DNA from: Pseudooctadecabacter jejudonensis
Lineage (GTDB): Bacteria > Pseudomonadota > Alphaproteobacteria > Rhodobacterales > Rhodobacteraceae
Direction: 5' to 3'
Length of the DNA: 64,000 nucleotides
Assembly: GCF_900172275.1 (NCBI RefSeq)
Contig: NZ_FWFT01000002.1
Span: 1 to 64,000, forward strand
In this document: piece by piece, positions 15,687 through 25,201 of the stretch
Layout: every line of letters starts with the position of its first letter
Numbering within the stretch: position 1 is the first letter of the stretch
Notes under the pieces: model-generated
What the model saw: the letters and a program-made list of their open reading frames with translations, nothing else
Told to the model about the DNA's origin: nothing
Database searches by the model: none
Made by a program: the position numbers and the translations under genes

Positions 15687-17087
15687 TTATGTCTTCTGCG
15701 TTGCGGCATCCTGAGGCAAAATCACAGGATCCTTGAAATGATGCGCGATTGTGTTGGCGTAATATGTGACCACATCAGCCTCTCCCTCGGTGACACGCAG
15801 GATGTCGCCCCTGTCGATCAGCCCCCGGCGCTGCAAAATCCGTACTCCGTCTTGCGCCAATTGCGCTGGATCACGCCGCGGGGTGCGCAGCCCGACCGGC
15901 ATGGCATCAAGGTCAGCGGCGATCTGGGCCACGATCTCCGCCTGGGTTGTGGCGCCGTTCAAGAGCGCGCGGCAGACCAGCGGCACGGGCACCACGGGGA
16001 TGACGGCGCTGATCCGGCCCATCAACTCCTCGCCCAAGGCTTTGGTGTCGCCATCGTGACGGTCAGCAAAGTCGTGCAGGGACAGTGGCGCGCCAAAGCT
16101 GACACTTGCGGTGCCAAACACCGTCATCTTGCGCGTCAACCGCGCCCACAAATACCCCACGACCCCGCCCAACACCGTAAACAAGGGCGGCCGAAACCGC
16201 CGTATACCGGTTGCATGGGCCTTGATCAGGAACCGGTCCTCCAACACGCGGTCATAGTTCAGCGCCACCGGCACAAAGACCACGTCCCGCCCGTCGGGTT
16301 TGAAACCGTCCGTAATATAGCTGAGGATTCCCAACCGGGGCCGCGCAAGGTTGCCATCCAACGACAACCCACCCTCGGGGAAGACCGCCTGCGTAACACC
16401 GCCCTCCGTCGCCATCTGCACGTAGCGGGCCAAAACCCTGCGATAGAGATCACCGCTTTCTTCCTGCCGGCGCGATTTGCGGCGGATAAAGTACCCGCCC
16501 ATCATCTTGATCACCGCCGACAGCGGCCAGACCCGCGCCCATTCGCCCACCGCATAAGACAAAGAGGTCGCGCGGCTGACCAGATAGGTCACCAACACAT
16601 AATCCATGTTGCTGCGGTGGTTCATCACGAAGATCACGGTGGCGTCGGGGTCAATCGCCTCATACTCCGCACGGTCAAATTGTCCCACGCGCAGACGGTA
16701 CAAAAACCGCGACAGCCATTTCGCCGCCCGCATCCCGAAACTGAAATAGGCCGTGGCACTGAACGAGGGCACGATTTCGCGCGCGTAATGGCGGGCCTTT
16801 TCAAACGCCACGTCTTCACGGATCCCCGTGGCCTGCGCGTAGTCATTGATCGCCTGAATAACCTCTGGGTCATAGACCAGACGTTGAATGGTGTCGTAGC
16901 GCCGCGCCAGCTTGAACGGCTCGATCGGTTTTTGCAGCCGCGCATTGACCCGCGCCACCACCCTCTCCGCCCGTCTGCGGAAAAACCAACGCACCGACGG
17001 AAACAGGAAATGGGACGCGAACGTCACCGCCGCGAACAAAACCATCAAAATCAAAAGCCAAAGGGGAATGGCCACAGGCATTGTCAT
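15687..17087 (-). CDS. PlsB/PlsC-type glycerophospholipid acyltransferase
   Basis: A membrane-anchored acyltransferase of the lysophosphatidate/glycerol-3-phosphate acyltransferase superfamily. An N-terminal transmembrane helix (MTMPVAIPLWLLILMVLFAA) is followed by the catalytic block VIFVMNHRSNMDYVLV (H-x4-D type motif I) and the substrate block AVFPEGGLSLDG (motif III). The start at 17087 gives 466 residues and begins right at the helix; an open frame extends upstream to 17204, into the ecm promoter region, without a good ribosome site. The acyl acceptor is most likely glycerol-3-phosphate or a lysophospholipid (family knowledge). Confidence 0.85.
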   Translation of the reverse strand: MTMPVAIPLWLLILMVLFAAVTFASHFLFPSVRWFFRRRAERVVARVNARLQKPIEPFKLARRYDTIQRLVYDPEVIQAINDYAQATGIREDVAFEKARHYAREIVPSFSATAYFSFGMRAAKWLSRFLYRLRVGQFDRAEYEAIDPDATVIFVMNHRSNMDYVLVTYLVSRATSLSYAVGEWARVWPLSAVIKMMGGYFIRRKSRRQEESGDLYRRVLARYVQMATEGGVTQAVFPEGGLSLDGNLARPRLGILSYITDGFKPDGRDVVFVPVALNYDRVLEDRFLIKAHATGIRRFRPPLFTVLGGVVGYLWARLTRKMTVFGTASVSFGAPLSLHDFADRHDGDTKALGEELMGRISAVIPVVPVPLVCRALLNGATTQAEIVAQIAADLDAMPVGLRTPRRDPAQLAQDGVRILQRRGLIDRGDILRVTEGEADVVTYYANTIAHHFKDPVILPQDAATQKT

Positions 17088-17225
17088 GGGGTGGACCGTG
17101 GCAGGGAAAGACGTTGGGGTAAATGGGGTCATGCCGCAGCGCAGCGCGTTGACAAGGGCATAATCTTTCAGATACGTCATTGATTGAGTAATAAAATTGC
17201 GCAACCTGATTCACGAGGCCCGCCC

Positions 17226-19226
17226 ATGACGCAGACGCAGAAAGATCGCCACGTTTCAAAGTCCGATCGCCAAGCCGATCGTCCGTGGCTGTTCAGAACT
17301 TACGCAGGCCATTCCACCGCCAAGGCCTCAAACGCGCTTTATCGGGGCAATCTGGCCAAGGGCCAAACCGGCCTGTCCGTGGCTTTCGATCTGCCGACGC
17401 AAACCGGCTACGACAGTGACCACATTCTGGCCCGCGGTGAGGTCGGCAAGGTCGGCGTGCCCGTCTGCCATCTGGGCGACATGCGCGCGCTGTTTGATGA
17501 CATCCCGCTGGAACAGATGAACACGTCGATGACGATCAACGCGACGGCACCTTGGCTGCTGGCGCTTTATATTGCCGTGGCCGAGGAACAGGGCGCCGAC
17601 GTCAGCGCCCTGCAAGGCACCGTTCAAAACGACATCATCAAGGAATACCTCAGCCGTGGCACCTACATCTGCCCGCCCGAGCCGTCCTTGCGCATGATCA
17701 CCGACGTCGCCGCCTATACCCGCGAATACCTGCCAAAATGGAACCCGATGAACGTGTGTTCCTATCATCTGCAGGAAGCGGGGGCGACGCCGGAGGAGGA
17801 GCTGGCGTTCGCCCTCGCCACAGCGATTGCCGTTCTCGACGACCTCAAGGGCAAAGTGCCCGCCGAACATTTCCCTGCCATGGTGGGCCGCATTTCGTTC
17901 TTCGTGAACGCAGGTATTCGTTTTGTGACCGAGATGTGCAAGATGCGCGCATTTGTCGAACTTTGGGATGAAATCTGTCAGGATCGCTATGGCGTCGAAA
18001 ACCCCAAATTCCGTCGTTTCCGCTACGGTGTGCAGGTCAATTCACTGGGCCTCACCGAACAGCAGCCCGAAAACAACGTCTACCGCATTCTGATCGAAAT
18101 GCTGGCCGTCACGCTGTCCAAAGACGCCCGCGCCCGCGCCGTGCAATTGCCCGCCTGGAATGAGGCCCTGGGCCTGCCCCGCCCCTGGGATCAGCAATGG
18201 TCCCTGCGAATGCAGCAAATCCTCGCCTTTGAAACGGATCTGTTGGAATACGACGATCTGTTCACCGGCAATCCGGCGGTCGAAAAGAAGGTCGGCGAAT
18301 TGAAAGAGGGCGCGCGGGCGGAATTGGCACAATTAGACGGCATGGCCAACGCGCAGGAAAAGATCGAATATATGAAGGCGCGGCTTGTTGATTCAAACGC
18401 CGCCCGCATCGCGGGGATTGAGGCAGGCGACACCACCGTCGTTGGCGTCAACAAATACCAGAACGGCGAACCCTCGCCCCTGACCTCCGGCGACGACGCC
18501 ATTATGGTGAGCGACCCAGAGGCCGAGGCCGACCAGCTGGATCGTCTCAGCACTTGGAAAGACAGCCGCGATGCCGCCGCTGTCGCACGTGCGCTGGCCG
18601 ATCTGAAGGCCGCCGCCCTAGACGGCAGCAACATCATGCGCCCCTCCATCGCCGCCGCGAAAGTCGGCGTCACAACCGGCGAATGGGCCGAAGTCATCCG
18701 TCAGGCGTTCGGCCAGTACCGCGCGCCCACAGGCGTATCGCAGAACCCATCCAACCGCACCGAAGGCCTTGATGACATTCGCGACCGTGTGTCGACCGTC
18801 AGCGCGAAACTGGGCCGCAAGCTGAAATTCCTCATGGGCAAACCGGGCCTCGATGGTCATTCCAACGGCGCCGAACAGATCGCAGCCCGCGCCCGCGATT
18901 GCGGCATGGATATTACCTACGAAGGCATCCGCCTCACGCCGGACGAAATCATCGACGCCATCCAACGGGATGATGCCCATGTCGTCGGCCTGTCGATCCT
19001 GTCGGGGTCTCACATCCCGTTGGTCACCGACATGATGGATAAAATGCGCGCCCTTGGCCTGTCCCACGTGCCGGTCGTGGTCGGCGGCATCATCCCGGAC
19101 GAGGACGCAGATCGCCTGCGTGCCATGGGCGTCGCACAGGTCTACACGCCCAAGGATTTCGAATTGAACCGCATCATGAACGACATCGTTGATCTGGCCG
19201 ACCCGTCCGCCGTCGCCGCCGAATAG
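17226..19226 (+). CDS. ecm: (2R)-ethylmalonyl-CoA mutase, B12-dependent
   Basis: Isomerises (2R)-ethylmalonyl-CoA to (2S)-methylsuccinyl-CoA in the ethylmalonyl-CoA pathway. 666 residues from the ATG at 17226, preceded by GAGG. The N-terminal substrate barrel includes RPWLFRTYAGHSTAKASNALYR and GLSVAFDLPTQTGYDSDH. The C-terminal adenosylcobalamin domain has the base-off motif DGHSNG (D-x-H-x2-G), then GLSILSGSH and VVVGGIIPDEDADRLRAMG. The N-terminal barrel is the Ecm type (TYAGHSTAKASNALY), not that of methylmalonyl-CoA mutase. The partner enzyme gene ccr is nearby. Confidence 0.95.
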   Translation: MTQTQKDRHVSKSDRQADRPWLFRTYAGHSTAKASNALYRGNLAKGQTGLSVAFDLPTQTGYDSDHILARGEVGKVGVPVCHLGDMRALFDDIPLEQMNTSMTINATAPWLLALYIAVAEEQGADVSALQGTVQNDIIKEYLSRGTYICPPEPSLRMITDVAAYTREYLPKWNPMNVCSYHLQEAGATPEEELAFALATAIAVLDDLKGKVPAEHFPAMVGRISFFVNAGIRFVTEMCKMRAFVELWDEICQDRYGVENPKFRRFRYGVQVNSLGLTEQQPENNVYRILIEMLAVTLSKDARARAVQLPAWNEALGLPRPWDQQWSLRMQQILAFETDLLEYDDLFTGNPAVEKKVGELKEGARAELAQLDGMANAQEKIEYMKARLVDSNAARIAGIEAGDTTVVGVNKYQNGEPSPLTSGDDAIMVSDPEAEADQLDRLSTWKDSRDAAAVARALADLKAAALDGSNIMRPSIAAAKVGVTTGEWAEVIRQAFGQYRAPTGVSQNPSNRTEGLDDIRDRVSTVSAKLGRKLKFLMGKPGLDGHSNGAEQIAARARDCGMDITYEGIRLTPDEIIDAIQRDDAHVVGLSILSGSHIPLVTDMMDKMRALGLSHVPVVVGGIIPDEDADRLRAMGVAQVYTPKDFELNRIMNDIVDLADPSAVAAE

Positions 19227-19351
19227 ACCGCCCGATATCAATTCCGACGGCTACGGGGCTGTATAAAAGGACAGATAAACTGAAATAGCCCATTGCGATC
19301 CAGACGATTGGCCTTCACTACGCGCATCACATTCGTGAAAAGGAGCGCGAC

Positions 19352-19684
19352 ATGGCAATTGATCTGAAATCAATGTCCAAAAAGGAATTGGAAAAACTGG
19401 CGCGTGATGTGCAAAAGGCATTGGATCGTCTGCATGCGCAAGACGTGAAAAAAGTACGTCAGGAAATGGAAAAGCTTGCCGCATCACATGGCGTTTCCGT
19501 GGAAGAGGTTTTGGGCGCCCCCGCCAAACCCGGCAAAGCAACCAAGGCCGCCAAATCCCCGTCCAAACCCAAATACGCCAACCCCGCCGACCCCAGCCAA
19601 ACCTGGACCGGCAAGGGCCGCAAACCGGACTGGTTTCACGCCGCCATCAAATCCGGCGCGACCGCGGAGAGTTTGGCAATCTGA
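19352..19684 (+). CDS. H-NS/HvrA-like nucleoid-associated protein
   Basis: A 110-residue DNA-binding protein. An N-terminal coiled-coil (about 5-50: KKELEKLARDVQKALDRLHAQ) is followed by a Lys/Pro-rich linker and the C-terminal H-NS DNA-binding motif KYANPADPSQTWTGKGRKPDWF (about 74-95). HvrA/Spb-type proteins of this kind regulate photosynthesis and stress genes in Rhodobacter; the targets here are unknown. AAAAGGAG precedes the ATG. Its stop codon touches the stop of the convergent DUF4329 gene, with no intergenic base. Confidence 0.9.
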   Translation: MAIDLKSMSKKELEKLARDVQKALDRLHAQDVKKVRQEMEKLAASHGVSVEEVLGAPAKPGKATKAAKSPSKPKYANPADPSQTWTGKGRKPDWFHAAIKSGATAESLAI

Positions 19685-20197
19685 TTATTCCAGCCTCTCG
19701 ACCAATTCATCGTAGGTGTATTCTTCGGCAATAAAGCCGTCATCACCTTCGATGAAATCGGGATCCTGCGCCAGACAGCCAATCCCGCAGATTTGAAATG
19801 TCACCATATCCGTGGTGTCGATATACCAAAGCCGCCCGCCCGGTGTGGCGACCCAACCATCGATGCCTTCTTCTTCGTCCCCTTCCATGTCTGCACCGCT
19901 CGGTGTTTCGGAACTGTACTCGGTCGAAAAATCTCCATGGGTGTGATAAGATGCCGTGATCACCGCAATCTCCGTTGGGTCATCGGACAAACAGCTGCTT
20001 TCGTCCCCTGCTGTCGGAGGCGAGGCAATCAATTCGCCCGCATCATTAAAGCCCACATAACCGCAATACTCGGTCCCCGTCTCGAAAGACTGCAGGTTCA
20101 ATTCCGTCAACGTAGCCCGCATCAACGCCTCTTCGTCGGCCGGTTGGGCCAGTGCCATTGCAGGCAAACACGCGGCGAATAGTGCAAATCTTTTCAT
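19685..20197 (-). CDS. DUF4329-like secreted protein
   Basis: 170 residues from the ATG at 20197, which follows GGGGAGA; a longer frame to 20242 lacks support. Signal peptide MKRFALFAACLPAMALA. The mature protein has GYVGFNDAGELIASPPTAG, SYHTHGDFSTEYSSETPSGADMEGD and GWVATPGGRLWYID, which resemble DUF4329 proteins (a JAB/metalloprotease-like fold with an HTHG motif). Cysteines at CGYVG, SCLSD and CGIGCLA suggest disulfides. The function is unknown. It converges head-on with the H-NS-like gene. Confidence 0.72.
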   Translation of the reverse strand: MKRFALFAACLPAMALAQPADEEALMRATLTELNLQSFETGTEYCGYVGFNDAGELIASPPTAGDESSCLSDDPTEIAVITASYHTHGDFSTEYSSETPSGADMEGDEEEGIDGWVATPGGRLWYIDTTDMVTFQICGIGCLAQDPDFIEGDDGFIAEEYTYDELVERLE

Positions 20198-20322
20198 GAA
20201 TCTCTCCCCGTTTCGGGCATCTTTGATATGTTGCCCAAACAAAAGCTAGGGGAAATTGAAAGAGAATTGATCCCGCAATTGCATCTCAATACGGTGACGG
20301 AAAACGAGAGTATGGGACCAGT

Positions 20323-21030
20323 ATGACACTCCACATCGGTGCGAAAACAGACGACATTGCTGACGTCGTATTAATGCCAGGCGATCCCTATCGCGCGAAA
20401 TGGGTTGCAGAAACCTTTTTGACCGACGCCCGCTGCATCAACAATGTCCGCGGAATGCTGGGTTTTACCGGCACTTGGCAAGGCCACCGCGTCACCGTCC
20501 AAGGGTCCGGCATGGGCATGCCATCGATGTCGATCTACGCCAACGAATTGATCCGCGACTTTGACGTCCAAACCCTGATCCGCATCGGGTCCTGCGGGGC
20601 GATGCAAAACACCATTGCCCTGCGCGACATCATCATCGCGATGACGGCGACCACCTACGCGTCTCCGTCCAGCAGCATCTTCCGCGACCTGAACTTTTCC
20701 CCCTGCGCGGATTTCAGTTTGCTGTCGGCTGCGGCGCAAGCAGCCGCCTCCTTGCAGGTGGGCGTCCACGTCGGCGGCATCTACTCATCCGATACGTTCT
20801 ACGACGAACGCCCTGACCTGAACGAAGCCATGATGCGCCACGGCATCCTCGGCGTCGAAATGGAGGCCGCCGAACTCTATACCCTCGCGGCCCGATATGG
20901 CCGCCGCGCCTTGGCCGTCATGACCGTGTCCGATCACCTGTTAACCAAAGAGGCCCTGCCCGCCGACCAGCGCGAACGAAGCTTTGCCGACATGGTTCAC
21001 CTGGCGCTTAGGGCGGCCTTTGAAGGCTGA
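20323..21030 (+). CDS. deoD: Purine nucleoside phosphorylase, DeoD type
   Basis: Hexameric-type PNP of 235 residues. The N-terminus [23 protein letters not shown] carries the phosphate/nucleoside site; [41 protein letters not shown] and the catalytic segment [19 protein letters not shown] and TVSDHL (catalytic Asp) follow the DeoD pattern. It is unrelated in sequence to the trimeric PNP at 7.3 kb, so the cell has two PNP types. It stands alone and faces a bidirectional terminator. Confidence 0.94.
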   Translation: MTLHIGAKTDDIADVVLMPGDPYRAKWVAETFLTDARCINNVRGMLGFTGTWQGHRVTVQGSGMGMPSMSIYANELIRDFDVQTLIRIGSCGAMQNTIALRDIIIAMTATTYASPSSSIFRDLNFSPCADFSLLSAAAQAAASLQVGVHVGGIYSSDTFYDERPDLNEAMMRHGILGVEMEAAELYTLAARYGRRALAVMTVSDHLLTKEALPADQRERSFADMVHLALRAAFEG

Positions 21031-21074
21031 CCCCCGTTTCTTTGGGTCAAAAATACCTAATACCCCCAGACAAG

Positions 21075-21110
21075 AAAAAGGCGCCCCCGTTTGCGGATGG
21101 GCGCCTTTTT
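21075..21110. terminator. Bidirectional intrinsic terminator between deoD and sdhB
   Basis: Hairpin GGCGCCC (21080-21086) with GGGCGCC (21099-21105), flanked by AAAAA (21075-21079) and TTTTT (21106-21110), so it has a T-run on both strands. It separates convergent deoD and the sdh operon. Confidence 0.92.
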
Positions 21111-21129
21111 CATCGTCTTCAGGGCGCGA

Positions 21130-21909
21130 TCAAACGGACCGTTCGACCATCATCTTCTTGATGTGGGCGATGGCCGCAGCCGGGTTCAAACCCTTGGGGC
21201 ATGTCTTCGCGCAGTTCATGATCGTGTGGCAACGGTACAGCTTGAACGGATCCTCCAGATCATCCAACCGCTCCCCCGTGGCCTCATCACGACTGTCGAT
21301 GATCCAGCGATACGCATGCAACAACGCCGCTGGCCCCAGATACCGATCACCATTCCACCAATACGACGGGCACGACGTCGAACAGGACGCACACATCACA
21401 CATTCATACAAACCATCCAGCTTCTTGCGGTCCGCAATCGACTGCTTCCACTCCTTCGCGGGACGGTTCGTCTTCGTTTCCAACCACGGCATGATCGACG
21501 CGTGCTGGGCATAAAAATGCGTCAGATCCGGGATCAAATCCTTCACCACCGGCATGTGTGGCAACGGATAGATTTTGATGTCGCCCTTGATCTCGTCCAT
21601 GCCATAGATACAGGCCAGCGTGTTGATCCCGTCGATGTTCATCGCACAAGACCCGCAAATCCCCTCACGGCAAGACCGGCGGAACGTCAGCGTCGGATCG
21701 ATCTCGTTCTTGATCTTGATCAACGCGTCCAGAACCATCGGGCCACAGCTGTCCATGTCGACGAAATAGGTGTCCAGACGCGGGTTCTGTCCGTCGTCAG
21801 GGTTCCAACGGTAAATCTGCACCTTGCGCAGATTGTTTGCCCCTTCAGGACGCGGCCAAGTCTTGCCTGTCGTCATTCGGGAATTCTTGGGCAGGGTCAA
21901 TTGAACCAT
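21130..21909 (-). CDS. sdhB: Succinate dehydrogenase iron-sulfur subunit
   Basis: The electron-transfer subunit of complex II, 259 residues. The N-terminal plant-type ferredoxin domain has [12 protein letters not shown] ([2Fe-2S], with the fourth Cys in GINTLAC). The C-terminal domain has [13 protein letters not shown] ([4Fe-4S]) and [17 protein letters not shown] ([3Fe-4S]). It is the last gene of the sdh unit, ending at the bidirectional terminator. Its start lies 55 bases downstream of an inserted sulfotransferase gene instead of directly after sdhA. Confidence 0.97.
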   Translation of the reverse strand: MVQLTLPKNSRMTTGKTWPRPEGANNLRKVQIYRWNPDDGQNPRLDTYFVDMDSCGPMVLDALIKIKNEIDPTLTFRRSCREGICGSCAMNIDGINTLACIYGMDEIKGDIKIYPLPHMPVVKDLIPDLTHFYAQHASIMPWLETKTNRPAKEWKQSIADRKKLDGLYECVMCASCSTSCPSYWWNGDRYLGPAALLHAYRWIIDSRDEATGERLDDLEDPFKLYRCHTIMNCAKTCPKGLNPAAAIAHIKKMMVERSV

Positions 21910-21964
21910 GTTAGCCTCCTTCGAACGATGCGATCACCGCATCTTTTGTTTTCAATTTCACACA

Positions 21965-22759
21965 TCACATCGCCACTTGCAGGGACGGGTCAGGCGTCAA
22001 TTCATTGATCCACGACGCGTCCGCTGCATATCCAAGCGCGACCACATCATCTCCAAACCGATCGACGAACGTCTTCGCCACGCTCGGCGGCAATGTAGAA
22101 CGCCAGTCCTTGCGCGCACCTTTTCGCACATGGCCCTTCAGCGTTTCGTCCTGCTTCAGGTTTCCAAACAGACTATTCCGGCGAAACACCGACCGCGCCA
22201 TATCAAGGTCAAGGCCATCGATACCCCAGTGGTCCATCCCGCGATCAAATTCCGTAAACTGTTTGTCGACCATCAGCTTCTCAAAGTGCCAGCGCACATG
22301 CGCCACGCCAGTGGCAATAAACGCACGGATTTCGCCCATCGTCTTTGCAAAATGATGGTCCATCTCAAACCGCATCTGATCTTCAAACGTCGGCAAAGCC
22401 AACATCTCTTCTTGATAGCTGCGGCCGCCAAAATTCTCACGCGGGATGTGCAACCACCGTTCGGTCTGGTTGCGCAGATGATAATGCGTGCCGGACACCA
22501 ACACCTCCCGCGGGTCGCGGACCATATGAATGAACCGTGCGTCGGGGTGCGCCAACATGCCTTGGTTGAATTCCCCGTGCCAGCTGATCAGGATAGATCG
22601 GTCTTCATCCGGCTCCCACGTTGGATCGTTCAACTTCTCGCCCTTGATCACGTTCCGCGCAATCTTCAGACGTCGAGACAGCCGCCGCGTCACCAAATCC
22701 ATCCAGACGGTGCCGGTCTTGTGATGCGTGCCAAGGCATAGGAAACGAGGGGTGCTCAT
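21965..22759 (-). CDS. Sulfotransferase-domain protein inside the sdh operon
   Basis: 264 residues, start at 22759. The PAPS-binding 5'-phosphosulfate loop is visible as CLGTHHKTGTVWM at residues 8-20, and the 3'-phosphate motif as FIHMVRDPREVLVSGTHYH near residues 77-95. These mark a genuine sulfotransferase fold. The acceptor is unknown; in this group such enzymes may sulfate glycans, lipids or small molecules. It is oriented with sdh genes, between the small lipoproteins and sdhB, so it is likely co-transcribed with complex II although no metabolic link is evident. Confidence 0.83.
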   Translation of the reverse strand: MSTPRFLCLGTHHKTGTVWMDLVTRRLSRRLKIARNVIKGEKLNDPTWEPDEDRSILISWHGEFNQGMLAHPDARFIHMVRDPREVLVSGTHYHLRNQTERWLHIPRENFGGRSYQEEMLALPTFEDQMRFEMDHHFAKTMGEIRAFIATGVAHVRWHFEKLMVDKQFTEFDRGMDHWGIDGLDLDMARSVFRRNSLFGNLKQDETLKGHVRKGARKDWRSTLPPSVAKTFVDRFGDDVVALGYAADASWINELTPDPSLQVAM

Positions 22760-22773
22760 CAATTGATCTTACC

Positions 22774-23076
22774 CTACGTCAGACCTGACGTCGCACAGGT
22801 CACTGTCGCAGGCCGTGCAAGAATGTTGGACACCAGTGTGATGTTGTCGGCGCTGGCCCCTTGTGCGGCCAGCACCAAAAGTTCGTCGCCCGTGGCGTTG
22901 TCGATGATACAGTTCGTCAAAACCTGCCCAGCAGGCCCCGGCACAGTGTCGGCCACAATCGGGGCCACAACGGCGCGGGCCGCGTCACGGCCTGTGTCCA
23001 CGGCTGCGATTTCGACCATATCACAAGCGGACAGGGTCAGGGCAGCAGCGGCGAGGAAGGCGAAGGATTTGGTCAT
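22774..23076 (-). CDS. Small predicted lipoprotein between sdhA and sdhB (second)
   Basis: 100 residues from the ATG at 23076, preceded by GGAG at seven-base spacing. Lipoprotein signal peptide MTKSFAFLAAAALTLSAC, with lipobox L-S-A-C and Cys18 as the predicted lipidated residue. The mature part (AVDTGRDAARAVVAPIVADTVPGPAGQVLTNCIIDNATGDELLVLAA...) contains two further Cys that may form a disulfide. I do not recognise a named family. Localisation to the inner or outer membrane facing the periplasm is inferred. Confidence 0.75.
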   Translation of the reverse strand: MTKSFAFLAAAALTLSACDMVEIAAVDTGRDAARAVVAPIVADTVPGPAGQVLTNCIIDNATGDELLVLAAQGASADNITLVSNILARPATVTCATSGLT

Positions 23077-23094
23077 CTGGGTCTCCAATTCAAG

Positions 23095-23376
23095 TCAGCG
23101 CAGCACGGGTGGGCGAATAGGGTCCGCACCGGTGCGGTCTCGAACGCATTCGGTATAGACCTCAAGCGGGTCACGACCAGCGAGGAAATCGGACGACACC
23201 CCCACTTGAACGCCACCAAAGCCGCCCGTTCTGCTATTGGTGCCCACTGTAACACGGCCCGTCGGACCTTGCGCGGCCCGCGCCCGGTCTTCGCAAATTT
23301 CCGCCGCCCGCACCGGATCAACCGGTTGGGGGGTGCAGGCCGCGAGGACCAGCAGGACAGGGGCTGCGCGCCACAT
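23095..23376 (-). CDS. Small predicted lipoprotein directly after sdhA (first)
   Basis: 93 residues, with start codon overlapping the last base of the sdhA stop codon. Signal peptide and lipobox [14 protein letters not shown] (Cys14). The mature part begins TPQPVDPVRAAEICEDRARAAQGPTGRVTVGTNSRTGGFGGVQVGVSSDFL and ends with ECVRDRTG. The Gly-rich centre with alternating hydrophobics suggests a small beta domain; the paired Cys of EICEDRA and TECVRD may bond. No named family recognised. Tight coupling to sdhA suggests co-translation. Confidence 0.75.
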   Translation of the reverse strand: MWRAAPVLLVLAACTPQPVDPVRAAEICEDRARAAQGPTGRVTVGTNSRTGGFGGVQVGVSSDFLAGRDPLEVYTECVRDRTGADPIRPPVLR

Positions 23377-25181
23377 CAGAATGTGCGCTCTTTCGGGGCG
23401 ATGCGCTTCATCTCAATGCCGCCTTCGGCCTCGGTCGTCAGCGGGTCAGTGACCACAGGACGATAGCTAAGCGTCACATCCGCGCCATCGACGTGGGAAA
23501 TGGTATGCACCCGCCAGGTCTCGTCGTCACGCGTCGTGTAATCCTCATGGGCGTGGGCGCCGCGGCTTTCCTTGCGCGCCTCGGCTCCGGCCACCGTGGC
23601 CAGCGCGTTGGGCAGCAGGTTCGTCAACTCAAGCGTTTCCATAAGGTCGGAATTCCACACAAGGCTGCGGTCGGTGACCTTCAGATCACGTTCCTTGCCC
23701 GCAATGGCGGTCATCTTTTCAACGCCCTCTTTCAGCGTTTTGTCGGTACGGAACACGGCAGCGTCTTCCTGCATCGCCTTTTGCATTTCCAACCGCAGAT
23801 CAGCGGTCGTCACGCCACCATCCGCGTGGCGCAGCCCGTCAAAACGGTCAAACGCCTTATCGACAGAGGCCGCGTTGGTCGACGGAATCGCGGCCCCGCG
23901 GTCCACCACATCGCCCGCGCGGATCGCCGCCGCGCGGCCGAAGACGACAAGGTCGATAAGGCTGTTTGACCCAAGGCGGTTCGCCCCATGCACAGACGCA
24001 CAGCCCGCTTCGCCCACGGCCATCAGGCCGGGCACGATCCGGTTCGGATCGTCTTCGGTCGGGGACAACACTTCGCCGTAGTAGTTCGTCGGAATACCGC
24101 CCATGTTGTAGTGCACCGTCGGCAGCACGGGGATCGGCTCCTTCGTCACATCGACGCCCGCAAAAATCTTGGCGCTTTCCGAGATGCCGGGCAGACGTTC
24201 GGCCAAAGCCTCCGCCGGCAGATGGTTGAGGTTCAGGTGAATGTGATCCCCGTTGGATCCCACACCGCGCCCTTCGCGGATTTCCATGGTCATACAGCGG
24301 GAGACATAGTCGCGCGGCGCCAGATCTTTATAGTTGGGGGCATAACGTTCCATGAAACGCTCCCCTTCGGAGTTGGTCAGATAGCCGCCCTCACCCCGTG
24401 CGCCTTCGGTGATCAGACAGCCCGACCCATAGATGCCCGTCGGGTGGAACTGCACAAATTCCATGTCCTGCAGCGGCAGCCCAGCGCGGGCCACCATACC
24501 GCCACCGTCCCCCGTACAGGTGTGCGCGGACGTCGCGGAGAAATAGGCGCGGCCATAGCCACCTGTAGCTAAAACGACCATCTTGGCGTTGAACACATGC
24601 ATCGTGCCATCGTCCAGCTTCCAGCAGACAACGCCGGTGCAGACCCCATCGTCCGACATGATCAGATCGATCGCGAAATATTCGATGTAGAATTCCGCCT
24701 GCTGTTTCAGGGATTGCCCATACAGCGTGTGCAGAATCGCGTGGCCGGTCCGGTCGGCGGCGGCACAGGTCCGCTGCACGGCGGGGCCTTCGCCAAACTC
24801 GGTCGTGTGGCCACCAAAGGGACGCTGGTAAATCTTGCCTTCTTCAGTGCGCGAAAACGGCACGCCGTAGTGCTCCAATTCATACACTGCCTTGGGGGCC
24901 TCACGGGCGAGGTATTCCATCGCGTCCGTGTCGCCCAGCCAATCCGACCCTTTGACAGTGTCGTACATGTGCCATTGCCAGCTGTCGGGGCCCATGTTGC
25001 CCAGCGACGCGGCAATGCCCCCCTGCGCCGCAACCGTATGCGACCGCGTCGGGAACACCTTGGAAATACAGGCCGTCCGCAGCCCCTGTTCGGCCATGCC
25101 CAAGGTTGCACGCAACCCTGCACCACCTGCACCCACTACCACGACGTCATAATCATGCGTCTCGTATTCGTAAGAAGCCAT
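23376..25181 (-). CDS. sdhA: Succinate dehydrogenase flavoprotein subunit
   Basis: Catalytic subunit of complex II (succinate to fumarate), 601 residues, normal length. FAD-binding motif [21 protein letters not shown] near residue 15, the covalent-FAD His segment [61 protein letters not shown] (active-site region) and the C-terminal HAHEDY (R-G-A-H-A-H-E-D). It follows sdhD by 20 bases. Confidence 0.97.
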   Translation of the reverse strand: MASYEYETHDYDVVVVGAGGAGLRATLGMAEQGLRTACISKVFPTRSHTVAAQGGIAASLGNMGPDSWQWHMYDTVKGSDWLGDTDAMEYLAREAPKAVYELEHYGVPFSRTEEGKIYQRPFGGHTTEFGEGPAVQRTCAAADRTGHAILHTLYGQSLKQQAEFYIEYFAIDLIMSDDGVCTGVVCWKLDDGTMHVFNAKMVVLATGGYGRAYFSATSAHTCTGDGGGMVARAGLPLQDMEFVQFHPTGIYGSGCLITEGARGEGGYLTNSEGERFMERYAPNYKDLAPRDYVSRCMTMEIREGRGVGSNGDHIHLNLNHLPAEALAERLPGISESAKIFAGVDVTKEPIPVLPTVHYNMGGIPTNYYGEVLSPTEDDPNRIVPGLMAVGEAGCASVHGANRLGSNSLIDLVVFGRAAAIRAGDVVDRGAAIPSTNAASVDKAFDRFDGLRHADGGVTTADLRLEMQKAMQEDAAVFRTDKTLKEGVEKMTAIAGKERDLKVTDRSLVWNSDLMETLELTNLLPNALATVAGAEARKESRGAHAHEDYTTRDDETWRVHTISHVDGADVTLSYRPVVTDPLTTEAEGGIEMKRIAPKERTF

Positions 25182-25201
25182 GTGTCAGATATCCTATCTG
25201 G

